In this document: positions 7,936 through 16,399 of the stretch, in pieces
Numbering within the stretch: position 1 is the first letter of the stretch
Layout: each line of letters starts with the position of its first letter
Origin: Synergistaceae bacterium
Lineage (GTDB): Bacteria > Synergistota > Synergistia > Synergistales > Aminobacteriaceae
DNA: 31,709 bases
Direction of reading: 5' to 3'
Assembly (NCBI GenBank): GCA_031289165.1
Contig: JAITPZ010000070.1
Coordinates: 1-31,709 of the forward strand
Translations under genes and position numbers: made by a program
Notes under the pieces: model-generated
What the model saw: only the letters and a program-made list of their open reading frames with translations
What the model was told of the DNA's origin: nothing
Databases searched by the model: none

Positions 7936-8823
7936 TCACTTTTCTTCCCCGAATTCCTCCTTTCCGTCGCCTTCGGTATAGGCGCCGTTTTCCATGAGAA
8001 TTTTTATTCGACGCTCCAGGATTTCGTCCACCTGTTCCGCCCGGGCCTGAGTGAACGCGAGGATAAGAGCGTCCATGAGAACCATGACCGGAACGTAGGA
8101 CGTAAACGGGCATTGATTGGGGACAAGCAGAATTTCCCTGCAGAAAGGGGCGAGGGGAGAGAAAACGGAATCCGTTACCCCCACGGCGAAAGCGTCGCTT
8201 TTTCCGGCGTATCGCATCAGGTCAACCGTGTCCTTGTAATAACGGTGGTATGAAATAGCGATGACCACGTCACGTGTGGACAGATCTTCCATGCGCTCGT
8301 AGCGATCTTCCGCCGAGGAGGGAACACAGAAAACATTTTTCGAAGCGCTGCTCAACAGAGCGGCTCCGTAGTGAGCCACGCAAAAAGAAGATCGCGCGGC
8401 GACGAGAAAAATTCGATCAGCGTCGATCATCGCCCTCACGGTGCGAATGAAGGGTTGGTTCATCTGCTCGAACATATCAAACTTCAGGCCGTCGATTTCG
8501 TGCTGCACCACCTTGCGCAGAATTTCCTCCGGCTGCTCGTTCTGCAATATCGACTCGCGAAGTTTTTTCATGGGGCCGTGCGCGATGCGGAAGGCTCCGT
8601 CCCGAAGGTCGTGAAACATTTCCCCAACACCGGCGTATCCCAGCGCGACAGCGAATCGCCCCACCGTCGCCGGAGATATTCCCAGCTCCCCGGCGATTTC
8701 ATAAGAGTTCATCCGGGCGGCCCGCTCGTACTCGCTGATGAAAAACCGGGCGATTTTTTTGTTGGACCGGGAAAAGGTACTGAGCTTCAATCGTATCCGA
8801 TCAAAAATGTCGTTTTCCGCCAC
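7936..8823 (-). CDS. RpiR/MurR-family transcriptional regulator
   Basis: This is a DNA-binding regulator of the RpiR family: an N-terminal helix-turn-helix (about residues 38-63, NSYEIAGELGISPATVGRFA) followed by a SIS domain (about 120-250, including IFLVAARSS and DVVIAISYH) that usually senses a phosphosugar or other small metabolite. The length, about 295 residues, is normal. I favour the GTG at 8823, which has TTGGAGG 8 bases upstream; a TTG at 8838 overlaps that ribosome binding site. As first gene of the apparent operon it most likely controls itself, the downstream transporter, the hydrolase and the Dpp system. MurR, an RpiR member, senses a cell-wall sugar, but the ligand here is unknown. 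Confidence 0.88.
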   Translation of the reverse strand: MAENDIFDRIRLKLSTFSRSNKKIARFFISEYERAARMNSYEIAGELGISPATVGRFAVALGYAGVGEMFHDLRDGAFRIAHGPMKKLRESILQNEQPEEILRKVVQHEIDGLKFDMFEQMNQPFIRTVRAMIDADRIFLVAARSSFCVAHYGAALLSSASKNVFCVPSSAEDRYERMEDLSTRDVVIAISYHRYYKDTVDLMRYAGKSDAFAVGVTDSVFSPLAPFCREILLVPNQCPFTSYVPVMVLMDALILAFTQARAEQVDEILERRIKILMENGAYTEGDGKEEFGEEK

Positions 8824-8854
8824 AAGCTCCGCCTCCAAAATGGGCGCTCTGTTT

Positions 8855-8891
8855 TGAAATTCATTCTATCATTTAAAGTGGTTTTATGAAA
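8855..8891 (-). promoter_or_regulatory. possible promoter/operator of the rpiR operon
   Basis: On the minus strand a TAGAAT box (8868-8863) in AT-rich sequence could be a -10 element; the matching -35 (TTTCAT) is poor. The near-palindrome TGAAATTCA (8855-8863) overlaps it, and a second TGAAAT copy lies at about 8887. TGAAA/TTTCA half-sites are common in RpiR operators, so autoregulation is plausible but unproven. Confidence 0.3.
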
Positions 8892-8903
8892 TAAAAATTG
8901 CAT

Positions 8904-8943
8904 AAAAATCTACCCCCCCTGCAAAGCAGGAGGGTAGATTTTT
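8904..8943. terminator. strong hairpin, likely bidirectional terminator
   Basis: The arms AAAAATCTACCC...CCTGC and GCAGGAGGGTAGATTTTT form a stem of about 17 bp with a loop of AAA and a small C/T mismatch or bulge. Each strand ends in a U-run. On the minus strand it would end the selA-selB-nudC transcript before the rpiR promoter. Confidence 0.8.
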
Positions 8944-8947
8944 ATTC

Positions 8948-9051
8948 AATGTCCACAACCTGAGAATGAACGCGACCAATCTTTGGGGCTCCGCCTCAAA
9001 CCTCGCGAGGGGTCTTATCGAGGACCCCTTGACCCTCAGGTTGTTGACATT
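8948..9051. repeat. 104-bp element with terminal inverted repeats (MITE-like), no coding capacity
   Basis: The ends AATGTCCACAACCTGAG (8948-8964) and CTCAGGTTGTTGACATT (9035-9051) are inverted repeats matching at 16 of 17 positions. Inside lie two hairpins: TTTGGGGC-TCC-GCCTCAAA (8982-9000) and AGGGGTC-8 nt-GACCCCT (9008-9029). The right end is echoed at 30478-30505. No frame encodes a protein. It resembles a small non-autonomous or bacterial interspersed repeat, but no target-site duplication is evident. Confidence 0.65.
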
Positions 9052-9086
9052 GGCTTTTTATTATCAAAAATTTCGAGAACGCAGGG

Positions 9087-9836
9087 CTATTGGCTCATTC
9101 GCGTGACGAAATCGTCGATCAGCCTTCGGGAGATGCTGAGGGGTGGGGGAATATCCGGGAGGGCGTCGGGGGCGTACCAGTTCGCGTCGTCCAGCTCCGT
9201 GCCGTCGGGGTGAAGTTCGCCGTCCTTCCAGCGCGCGGTGAAGCCCAGCATCAGGGAACACGGAAACGGCCAGGACTGGCTTCCGAAGTAGCGGATGTCC
9301 TCCACCTCGATCCCGACCTCCTCCATGACTTCGCGGGCCAGGGTCTGCTCCAGCGACTCTCCCGGCTCGACGAAACCCGCGATCACGCTGCAGCGTCCGG
9401 CCGGCATACGCGAATTGTGCGCGAGCAGAAGTTTTCCGTCCCGTTCCACCGCGACGATGATCGCGGGATGAAGCGGCGCGTAGTACGTGCGTCCGCACTC
9501 GCCGCAGAGGAGTCCCCTGTCCTCCTCCTTCGGAACCAGAGGGGCGGCGCAGTTCGAGCAAAACCGCGCCTGACGCAGCCAGTTCATGTACTGGTAAGAC
9601 GTTCCCGCGTACACGAAAGCCCGGTCGCCCCATCGCTGCCAGACCGCGCGCAGGTCCAGCCACTCCGCGCCGCCCTGGGAGACATGCGCCTCGTCCACCT
9701 CGCACCAGGCCGGAACCTCCCGCCAGGGCGGGGGAAGATCCTCCGAGGATCTCAGAATTTTTCCCTTTTTCGGTCGGTCGTCGAACTCGAAAATCACGTC
9801 CCGAACCAGCAGTTTGTCTCCCTTAAATATCAGCAA
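9087..9836 (-). CDS. nudC: NAD+ diphosphatase / RNA NAD-decapping Nudix hydrolase
   Basis: NudC cleaves NAD(H) to NMN(H) and AMP and removes NAD caps from RNA 5' ends. The 249-residue protein has the family's zinc ribbon (Cys93-x2-Cys96 and Cys111-x2-Cys114), the Nudix box starting GFVEPGESLEQTLAREV (154-170) and continuing MEEVGI, and the NADH-pyrophosphatase signature SQSWPFPCSLM (186-196; usually SQPWPFP). The likely start is the TTG at 9836, 14 bases inside the end of selB, so translation is probably coupled to selB. The shared operon with selA and selB may be incidental. Identification is firm; the start codon is less so. Confidence 0.9.
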   Translation of the reverse strand: MLIFKGDKLLVRDVIFEFDDRPKKGKILRSSEDLPPPWREVPAWCEVDEAHVSQGGAEWLDLRAVWQRWGDRAFVYAGTSYQYMNWLRQARFCSNCAAPLVPKEEDRGLLCGECGRTYYAPLHPAIIVAVERDGKLLLAHNSRMPAGRCSVIAGFVEPGESLEQTLAREVMEEVGIEVEDIRYFGSQSWPFPCSLMLGFTARWKDGELHPDGTELDDANWYAPDALPDIPPPLSISRRLIDDFVTRMSQ

Positions 9837-11823
9837 CCTGTTTCACGGCCTTTCGCACGACTCTGACGTCCCCGACCCTGCGCGTGTATCCTTTGGAGTC
9901 GAAGTACTCCAGTATGGGAAGAATGAACTTACGGCTGCTGTTCGTGACGTCGCGCACGGCCGCCAGGGTGACGTTTCCCCCTATTTTTTCCAGAACGTTC
10001 AGCACGCTGCTCTCCGTCTCGTCCGTGAGAAGGTACTCGCCCGAGAGCAGCACGAGGCGCCGCGAGTTTTTGAGGCTCTGAATCAAAAGCGAAAAGGCCT
10101 GCGGGTCCATGTTCAGCTCCGCTCTCGCCTCCTCCAGAGTCGGAGGCTGGTAAGCCCTCTGGCGGCACAGGGCGAAGAGGGCCTCGCGGTTCTTTCGGAA
10201 GGCCTCGTCGTTCCGAGGCGCGAAGGTCGGCAGGCGGGCCCCCTTTTCGTCCACGACGACGGCGCCCCTTTCCGCGAGAATCGCCACCAGCGACCGGGCC
10301 GCCCTGTTGTCCTGCATCCTGAGAGCCGTGCGCGCCAGCTCGTCCGCGGGCATCCCTGCCTCCGAGGAATGGGCCTCATGGTAGGCCTTCAGGGTATTTT
10401 CCACGTCCAGGGCAAGCTCGTCGAAACGGGCGTGAGAGAGATAGACGGGCCGCTCCCCCTTCAGCTCCAGAACGAGACCGTCCCGAATCAGGCGGGCGGC
10501 GATGACGGAAAGCTCCGCAGCCCCCTCCTGAATCGCCAGGGAGGCCTGGTCGAAATCCATCATGCCCGCCTGATTCACCAGAAGCGCCAGGCGCGCCTCG
10601 ACGGAACCCTCCTTTCCATCGGTAACGGCGCTCAGGGCGCGGATACGCTCCGCGGAGGCCACACGCGCGACCGCGCCCCGCGGCTTGCGGGCGTAGGGGA
10701 AAACCACCCGTCCCCCCCCGATGGTGAGCAGCGGGCTGTAAAAGCGGATGATGAAGCGCTGCTCGGCCGTGCAGACGACGGGCTCCTCGATCACGAGCTG
10801 CGCCGGGGCCTCTCCGCCGGGCGGAACATTTCTGGCCTCCAGCAGCGACACGCGCGCCAGCGCGTCGGACGTCCCGATGCAGATGCGGACGCGCTGCCAG
10901 TGCTTCAAAGGGTCAGGGGCAGAGGGAAGCAGTTTTATCACCGCGTCGAAACAGAGCGTACTCGCGTAGACTCCCCTGCGACAGACGACGTCGCCGCGCG
11001 AAAGTTCATCCACCGACACGTTGGAGAGGTTCACCGCCACGCGCTGCCCGGCGAAGGCCTCCCCCACCGTGCGGCCGTGAACCTGCAGGGTGCGGATTTT
11101 TCCCTCCCTGCCGGCGGGGAAAATTTCCACCTCATCCCCCGGCCGGGCGATCCCCCGGTACGCCGTCCCCGTGACGACCGTCCCGAAGCCCGCGATGGGA
11201 AACGCCCGGTCGATGGGCAGAAAAAACGCTCCCTTTCGCGGGCGCGGCCTCACCCTGTCCACCAGGGCGACCAGCTCCTCCCTGAGCACGTCGAGGTTCT
11301 GCCCCGTCAGCGCGGAGACCGGGACGACCGCCTTTCCCTCGAGAAAAGTTCCCGCCGTGAAACCACGCACGTCCTCCTCGACCAGCTCCAGCAGCTCGGG
11401 TTCGACCCGGTCCGCCTTGGTGACGACGATCAGTCCGTCCCGGACGCCCAAAAGCTCCAGGATCGCCAGGTGCTCGCGGGTCTGAGGCATGACGCTCTCG
11501 TCTGCGGCGACGACCAGCATCACGGCGTCAATGCCCGAAGCCCCCGCCACCATCTGACGGATGAATCGCTCGTGCCCCGGAACGTCGATGATGCTGACCA
11601 CGCGCCCATCGTCGAGACACAGAGGGGCGAAGCCCAGCTCTATCGTGATGCCGCGCTTTTTTTCCTCCAGCAGGCGATCGCAGTCCACCCCCGTCAGCGC
11701 GGCCACGAGCCTTGTCTTTCCGTGGTCGATATGTCCGGCCGTGCCGATGACCAGAGATATTTCACGCTCTTCCGATTTTTTATCGACCGGTTTTTTAGTC
11801 GCGTTCGATTCAGTCATCGTCAT
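9823..11823 (-). CDS. selB: selenocysteine-specific translation elongation factor SelB
   Basis: SelB delivers Sec-tRNA(Sec) to UGA codons marked by a SECIS hairpin. The 666-residue protein has the GTPase motifs in order: GTAGHIDHGKT (G1, 27-37), RGITIELGF (G2, 58-66), DVPGH (G3, 80-84), TKAD (G4, 135-138) and SAL (G5, near 165). Elongation-factor-like beta-barrel domains follow. The C-terminal third (from about 400) is the winged-helix array that reads SECIS RNA in bacterial SelB. The ATG start overlaps the selA stop (ATGA). The presence of selB implies selenoprotein genes elsewhere in the genome; none is evident here. Confidence 0.96.
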   Translation of the reverse strand: MTMTESNATKKPVDKKSEEREISLVIGTAGHIDHGKTRLVAALTGVDCDRLLEEKKRGITIELGFAPLCLDDGRVVSIIDVPGHERFIRQMVAGASGIDAVMLVVAADESVMPQTREHLAILELLGVRDGLIVVTKADRVEPELLELVEEDVRGFTAGTFLEGKAVVPVSALTGQNLDVLREELVALVDRVRPRPRKGAFFLPIDRAFPIAGFGTVVTGTAYRGIARPGDEVEIFPAGREGKIRTLQVHGRTVGEAFAGQRVAVNLSNVSVDELSRGDVVCRRGVYASTLCFDAVIKLLPSAPDPLKHWQRVRICIGTSDALARVSLLEARNVPPGGEAPAQLVIEEPVVCTAEQRFIIRFYSPLLTIGGGRVVFPYARKPRGAVARVASAERIRALSAVTDGKEGSVEARLALLVNQAGMMDFDQASLAIQEGAAELSVIAARLIRDGLVLELKGERPVYLSHARFDELALDVENTLKAYHEAHSSEAGMPADELARTALRMQDNRAARSLVAILAERGAVVVDEKGARLPTFAPRNDEAFRKNREALFALCRQRAYQPPTLEEARAELNMDPQAFSLLIQSLKNSRRLVLLSGEYLLTDETESSVLNVLEKIGGNVTLAAVRDVTNSSRKFILPILEYFDSKGYTRRVGDVRVVRKAVKQVADI

Positions 11824-13250
11824 TTGAGCTCAGGGGGGCGGAGCTCGCTCGGTCGCAGGTCGGCAAACGCCTGGATCAGTTCCTTTTCGTCTCCGGGGCG
11901 CAGTGTGCGCACGTGGATCGCCAGCGCGTCATCAACGCCCGCGATGCGGCGCGCCCCACACAGGATCGGCAGGTCGCGGGCGCGCAGAAGCGTTTGAAGC
12001 CTCCCCGCCCCCCCCAGAGGATGACCGGTCACCGCGACGCCCCAGCCCCTCAGGGGAAGGGCGGGATAGCTGCCGCCCCCCACGGCGTCCTCGACCTCCG
12101 CGACGGAGACGCGGGCGCTCGTCACCCGACGCAGCCGGGCCGCCAGCCGGGTCGCCTGCGCCTTCATGGACTCCCCCGTCCGGCGCAGCATCGAAAGCGT
12201 GGGGATGGCGTCGTAATCGCCCCTCATGTAAAGCCGCATCGTGATCTCGAACGCCGCGAGCGTCATCTTGTCAACGCGCAGCGCCCGCAGGACCGGATGC
12301 CCGCGCAGGCGATCGACGACGAGCTCTCTTCCCGCGATCACGCCGATCTGCGGCCCGCCGAGCATCTTGTCCCCCGAAAACGTCACGACGTCGACGCCCT
12401 CGGCGAGGCAGGCTCGAACGTCCGTCTCCCCTTCGAGGCCCAGAGCTTTCCCATCGACCAGAAGGCCGCTGCCCGCGTCTTCCATGAGGATCAGCCCCTT
12501 CTCGTGGGCCAGAGCGGCCAGGTCGGCCCGTTCGGGCGCGGTGGTGAAGCCCTCCATTCTGAAGTTGGAGGGATGGACCTTGAGCAGCATGGAGGTTCGC
12601 TCCGTTATGGCGCCGGCGTAGTCCCTCAGGTGCGTGCGGTTGGTCGTGCCCGTCTCCACCAGCTCGGCCCCGGAGAACGCCATGATGTCGGGAACGCGGA
12701 ACGATCCCCCGATCTCGACGAGCTCCCCGCGCGATACGACGACCTCCGTGCCCTTCGCCAGCGCGGAGAGGCAGAGCAGCACCGCCCCCGCGTTGTTGTT
12801 CACGACAAGCGCCGCCTCCGCCCCCGTGAGCGCGCAGAGAGCGCCCTCGACGTGCGCGTTGCGGTGTCCCCTCACGCCCTCGTCCAGGTTGTACTCCAGA
12901 TTGCTGTAGCCGGAGGCGACCTCCGTCACGGCCGCCAGCGCCTCGTCCGCCAGACAGGAACGCCCCAGGTTCGTATGAATGACCACACCCGTGGCATTGA
13001 CGAGCGGGCGCAGACGGCGGCGTCCCTCGGCCCGCAGAAGCCCTTCAAGGATCTTTTGCAGAGAGTCCGGGGAAAGGTCCATGTCCTCCCCCTCCAGAAG
13101 CCGTCGGCGAAGGCGCGTCAGCTCCCCGTTGATGACGCGCTTGACCCCCTCGCGTCCCAGGGTCGCCTGCCACTGGCGCGTCCATTCTTTTTCCAGAAGA
13201 ACGTCCATTCCGGGAATCGCTCTCATTTTTTGTCTGATCTCGTCAATCAC
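11820..13250 (-). CDS. selA: L-seryl-tRNA(Sec) selenium transferase SelA
   Basis: SelA converts Ser-tRNA(Sec) to Sec-tRNA(Sec) using selenophosphate; it is a PLP enzyme that forms a large homo-oligomer. The 476-residue protein has the N-terminal tRNA-binding region (about 1-75), NATGVVIHTNLGRS (85-98), EDAGSG near 257-262 and the PLP lysine in FSGDKMLGGPQ (Lys295). I choose the GTG at 13250 because GAGGGG stands about 8 bases before it and the protein then begins like other SelA (MIDEIRQKMRAIPG); a GTG at 13265 is the alternative. It is the first gene of the selA-selB-nudC operon and is transcribed divergently from yedF. Confidence 0.96.
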   Translation of the reverse strand: MIDEIRQKMRAIPGMDVLLEKEWTRQWQATLGREGVKRVINGELTRLRRRLLEGEDMDLSPDSLQKILEGLLRAEGRRRLRPLVNATGVVIHTNLGRSCLADEALAAVTEVASGYSNLEYNLDEGVRGHRNAHVEGALCALTGAEAALVVNNNAGAVLLCLSALAKGTEVVVSRGELVEIGGSFRVPDIMAFSGAELVETGTTNRTHLRDYAGAITERTSMLLKVHPSNFRMEGFTTAPERADLAALAHEKGLILMEDAGSGLLVDGKALGLEGETDVRACLAEGVDVVTFSGDKMLGGPQIGVIAGRELVVDRLRGHPVLRALRVDKMTLAAFEITMRLYMRGDYDAIPTLSMLRRTGESMKAQATRLAARLRRVTSARVSVAEVEDAVGGGSYPALPLRGWGVAVTGHPLGGAGRLQTLLRARDLPILCGARRIAGVDDALAIHVRTLRPGDEKELIQAFADLRPSELRPPELK

Positions 13251-13272
13251 AGGCGCACCCCTCACGACTTTC

Positions 13273-13302
13273 GATGTATACTTTTTAAAATTATTCTATA
13301 AT
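13273..13302 (+). promoter_or_regulatory. AT-rich divergent promoter region of selA and yedF
   Basis: This AT-rich island in otherwise GC-rich DNA contains a perfect TATAAT (13297-13302) on the plus strand, toward yedF. The -35 is poor (about ATGTAT). On the minus strand TATACA (about 13280-13275) could serve selA. Divergent transcription of selAB and yedF from here is likely, but the boxes are only tentative. Confidence 0.4.
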
Positions 13303-13412
13303 AAAAACGCTCGAAGCAGTCATAAAATAAAGAACGGATCGAAGCGAAGTGAATCGAGATTGTGAGATTCCGGAATTCGAAAGATCCGTGTCCGCGGGAG
13401 GAGTATTTCAAA

Positions 13413-14048
13413 TTGAAGAAGATCAACGCGAGAGGAAAAATTTGCCCCGAGCCCGTCATCATGACGAAGGCCGTCGTCGACCAGGGAGAAGAAGAACTGG
13501 AGGTGCTTCTGGACAATCCGACGTCGGCGTCCAACGTGATGCGATTTCTGGAAAACCGGGGCTACAGCGTTCAGTTGAGGGACGACGAGGGTATGCTGGC
13601 GATCGCGGCGCACAAAAAGGAAGGCGAGGCGTCGGAGCCCCCGAAAACGCAGACGTTCAAAAAAACCTCTGCCGGGGCCGAAGAAAACCTTTCTCCCCCC
13701 CTGCCTCCGACGCAGACGTTCTCCGTCCTCATCACCTGCAGAACGCTGGGACGCAGCGATGAAGAGCTCGGCGAGGTTCTGATAAAGAGTTTTCTGGGCA
13801 CGCTGGGGCAGGTGGACAACACGCCCGTGGTCGTGGCCCTGATGAACGAGGGCGTCAAACTGTCCCTTTACGACTCCTCCACCTGCGACCACCTGAAAAA
13901 CCTGGAGAAGAAGGGCGTCACCGTGCTCGTCTGCGGAACCTGCGTCAATCACTTCAGCATCGCCGATCAGACGGGCGTCGGAACGGTCTCCAACATGTTC
14001 GAGATCGTCGAGGCGCTGAACAGGGCCGACAAGGTCATCACGCTGTAG
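13413..14048 (+). CDS. yedF: selenium metabolism protein YedF (TusA-like plus DsrE-like domains)
   Basis: The 211-residue protein has an N-terminal TusA/SirA-like domain with the Cys-Pro-x-Pro motif KICPEPVI (Cys11) and, after a Pro/Ser/Thr-rich linker (about 75-105), a C-terminal DsrE-like domain with VLVCGTCVNHF. This two-domain architecture defines the YedF family associated with selenium use; its exact biochemical role, perhaps selenium or sulfur carriage, is not settled. The TTG at 13413 is chosen because GGGAGGAG lies about 9 bases upstream and the TusA domain begins directly (MKKINARGKICPEP). The frame extends 17 codons further to a GTG, without family similarity. Its divergent position next to selA supports the selenium assignment. 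Confidence 0.92.
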   Translation: MKKINARGKICPEPVIMTKAVVDQGEEELEVLLDNPTSASNVMRFLENRGYSVQLRDDEGMLAIAAHKKEGEASEPPKTQTFKKTSAGAEENLSPPLPPTQTFSVLITCRTLGRSDEELGEVLIKSFLGTLGQVDNTPVVVALMNEGVKLSLYDSSTCDHLKNLEKKGVTVLVCGTCVNHFSIADQTGVGTVSNMFEIVEALNRADKVITL

Positions 14049-14102
14049 CGACCTGGAGATACGGCTTCGACGCGGGACCGGATCGGAGGAAACGGCATTT
14101 TG

Positions 14103-16160
14103 ATGCAAAAAAATTTTGTTCTGCACTCCGAGTGGCCTCCGGCGGGCGACCAGCCGGAGGCGATAGGGTCGCTGACGGCTGGTCTTCTCGCGGGCGAGCG
14201 CTTCCAGACCCTGCTCGGGGTCACAGGCAGCGGCAAGACGTTCACAATGGCGAACGTCGTCGCCAGCGTCAACCGCCCGACTCTGGTTCTGGCCCACAAC
14301 AAGACCCTCGCGGCCCAGCTCTACAGCGAGTTCAAGCTCTTCTTTCCGGAAAACGCCGTGCATTACTTCGTCAGCTACTACGACTATTACCAGCCCGAGG
14401 CGTACATCCCGTCGAGCGACACTTATATCGAAAAGGACGCGTCCATCAACGACCGCATAGAGAGGCTGCGACTGGCGGCCACGAAGGCGCTGGTCGAGCG
14501 GCGCGACGTGCTGGTCGTGGCCAGCGTCTCCTGCATTTACGGCCTGGGCAAACGGGAGAACTACGAGGCCGCGATCTTCCCCTTCGCTGAGGGCGACCAC
14601 TGGGAGCACCGCACGTTCATGAAACACCTGATGGAAAACTACTACGAGCGCAACGATCAGCTTCTGGAGTCCGGAAAATTCCGCGTCCGGGGGGACACGA
14701 TCGAGATCTTTCCCGCCTACGACGAGAACTGTATCCGTGTGACGTTCTTCGACGACGAAATCGAGCGCATCGACCTCATCAACCCCGTGACGGGCAAAAG
14801 CGTGGAGCGCATCGCCGAGGCGTCGATCTATCCCGCGCAGCACTACGTCACGCAGACCGACGCGATCACGCGATCGACGCCCATGATCGAGGACGAAATG
14901 GAGGAGATGGTCGAGCGCTTCAACAACGGGGGAAAATTCATTGAGGCCCAGCGTATCCGCATGCGCACGCGCTACGACCTGGAGATGCTGACGGAGGTGG
15001 GTTACTGCTCGGGCATCGAAAATTACTCCCGTTACCTGGACGGCCGCGAGGCCGGAGACCCGCCGGGAACGCTGGTCGATTTCTTTCCGGAGGACTTTCT
15101 GCTGATCGTGGACGAGTCGCACATTACGCTGCCGCAGGTGCGGGGCATGTTCAACGGCGACCGCGCGCGCAAGACCGTACTGGTGGAAAACGGCTTTCGC
15201 CTGCCGTCCTGCCTCGACAACCGCCCGCTGGAGTGGCGCGAGTTCGAGGGAAAAATGCGCACGGTGGTATTCGCTTCCGCGACGCCGGGCGACTACGAGA
15301 TCGAGAATTCGGCGCGCGTCGTCGAGCAGGTGATCCGCCCAACGGGGGTCGTGGATCCGGCGGTCATAATCCTTCCCGCTACGGGACAGGTCGACGACCT
15401 GATCGAGCGCCTTCGCGCCGTGACGGAAAAGGGAGAACGCGCCATCGTGCTGACCCTGACGAAGAAATCGTCGGAGGACCTGGCCGAGTACCTGCAGGAG
15501 ATGAAATTCAGGGTGAAGTACATTCACTCGGAGCTGAACACCTTTGAGCGCGCCGAGCTGATCCGCGATCTTCGCAAGGGCGATATTCATGTTCTGGTAG
15601 GCATCAACCTGCTGCGTGAGGGAATGGACCTGCCCGAGGTCACGCTCGTCGCGATTCTGGACGCGGACCGCGAGGGTTATCTGCGCTCGCACCGCTCTCT
15701 GATCCAGATCATGGGACGCGCCGCGCGCAACATCAACAGCGTCGTTTACCTCTACGCGGACACCGAGACGGAGAGCATCCGCAAATCAGTGGAGGAAACG
15801 GAGCGCCGCCGCAAAAGACAAATCGAATTCAACGAAACGCACGGCATCGTCCCCCGCAACATCGAGAAGGAAGTCACGAGCCTGCTGCCCCCGGAACTGC
15901 TGGAAGCCTACTCTCTGGAGGGCGTCGCCCCCGGAGCGGGAGAGGCAAAACCGACCCTCACCGTGAGGGAGCTGGAGCGCGCGATGTGGGAGGCCGTGGA
16001 AAAACTCGACTTCGAGCGCGCCGCCGCCATCCGCGACATGATCGCCGGCGACCGGGGCGGAGAATGGAAACCCGAGACCCACGGCCCTGAAGGACGAAAA
16101 TCCGTGGGCGCCAAAAGACGATTTTCGAAAAAGTCTCACCGACAGGGAACGGAGAAATGA
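14103..16160 (+). CDS. uvrB: excinuclease ABC subunit B
   Basis: UvrB is the damage-verifying helicase-like subunit of nucleotide excision repair, loaded by UvrA and cut-partnered by UvrC. The 685-residue protein has Walker A GVTGSGKT (39-46), the beta-hairpin region starting YYDYYQPEAYIPSSDTYIEK, the Asp-Glu motif VDESH, the helicase motifs GINLLREGMDLPEV and QIMGRAARN, and a C-terminal UVR domain that binds UvrC (LERAMWEAVEKLDFERAAAI). The ATG at 14103 follows CGGAGG by about 13 bases; a TTG immediately before it has better spacing and may be the real start. It lies 54 bases after yedF and may be co-transcribed. The tail beyond the UVR domain is basic and poorly conserved. Confidence 0.97.
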   Translation: MQKNFVLHSEWPPAGDQPEAIGSLTAGLLAGERFQTLLGVTGSGKTFTMANVVASVNRPTLVLAHNKTLAAQLYSEFKLFFPENAVHYFVSYYDYYQPEAYIPSSDTYIEKDASINDRIERLRLAATKALVERRDVLVVASVSCIYGLGKRENYEAAIFPFAEGDHWEHRTFMKHLMENYYERNDQLLESGKFRVRGDTIEIFPAYDENCIRVTFFDDEIERIDLINPVTGKSVERIAEASIYPAQHYVTQTDAITRSTPMIEDEMEEMVERFNNGGKFIEAQRIRMRTRYDLEMLTEVGYCSGIENYSRYLDGREAGDPPGTLVDFFPEDFLLIVDESHITLPQVRGMFNGDRARKTVLVENGFRLPSCLDNRPLEWREFEGKMRTVVFASATPGDYEIENSARVVEQVIRPTGVVDPAVIILPATGQVDDLIERLRAVTEKGERAIVLTLTKKSSEDLAEYLQEMKFRVKYIHSELNTFERAELIRDLRKGDIHVLVGINLLREGMDLPEVTLVAILDADREGYLRSHRSLIQIMGRAARNINSVVYLYADTETESIRKSVEETERRRKRQIEFNETHGIVPRNIEKEVTSLLPPELLEAYSLEGVAPGAGEAKPTLTVRELERAMWEAVEKLDFERAAAIRDMIAGDRGGEWKPETHGPEGRKSVGAKRRFSKKSHRQGTEK

Positions 16161-16370
16161 TTTCGAGCCCGAGAGCGCGGCGCGATATCACTCAGGACAA
16201 TTCATCCCTGAACGCGCTTCCCTGAAGGACTCATTTTTGTTGGATAATTCACCGCCGGGCGACAGACTCCTCCTCTGCCGACAGGGATGGTGTTCCGGAT
16301 GCGGACGTTCCCGACTTCCGGTCGGACGTCCCCGATGACTGCCGCGACGTCGGTTTTATCAAATATCAAA
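16161..16370. other. intergenic region after uvrB, no gene recognised
   Basis: No convincing reading frame or RNA gene is visible here. An imperfect hairpin with arms GGACGT and ACGTCC (16303-16331) could fold after uvrB but lacks a U-run. The region runs into a decayed insertion sequence. Confidence 0.6.
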
Positions 16371-16399
16371 TTGCTTCAAGGGGTAAAAAGTGACATAAT
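16371..16399 (+). promoter_or_regulatory. sigma-70-type promoter at the left end of an IS1595-type remnant
   Basis: TTGCTT (16371-16376) and CATAAT (16394-16399) are separated by exactly 17 bases. Each box matches the consensus at most positions. The promoter would have driven the transposase and now reads through its remnant into the cupin gene. Confidence 0.6.

Noticed and set aside
9814..11997. Plus-strand frame of 727 codons opposite selB (and similar long frames opposite selA, uvrB, nrdJ and the binding-protein gene)
   Set aside because: These are antisense frames kept open by the high GC of codon third positions. Their translations are rich in Arg, His, Gly and Pro, have no domains, and oppose genes with complete catalytic motifs.
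16161..16370. Possible tRNA-Sec gene between uvrB and the cupin gene, given selA/selB nearby
   Set aside because: No long acceptor stem, T-arm sequence or UCA anticodon arrangement could be built from this stretch.
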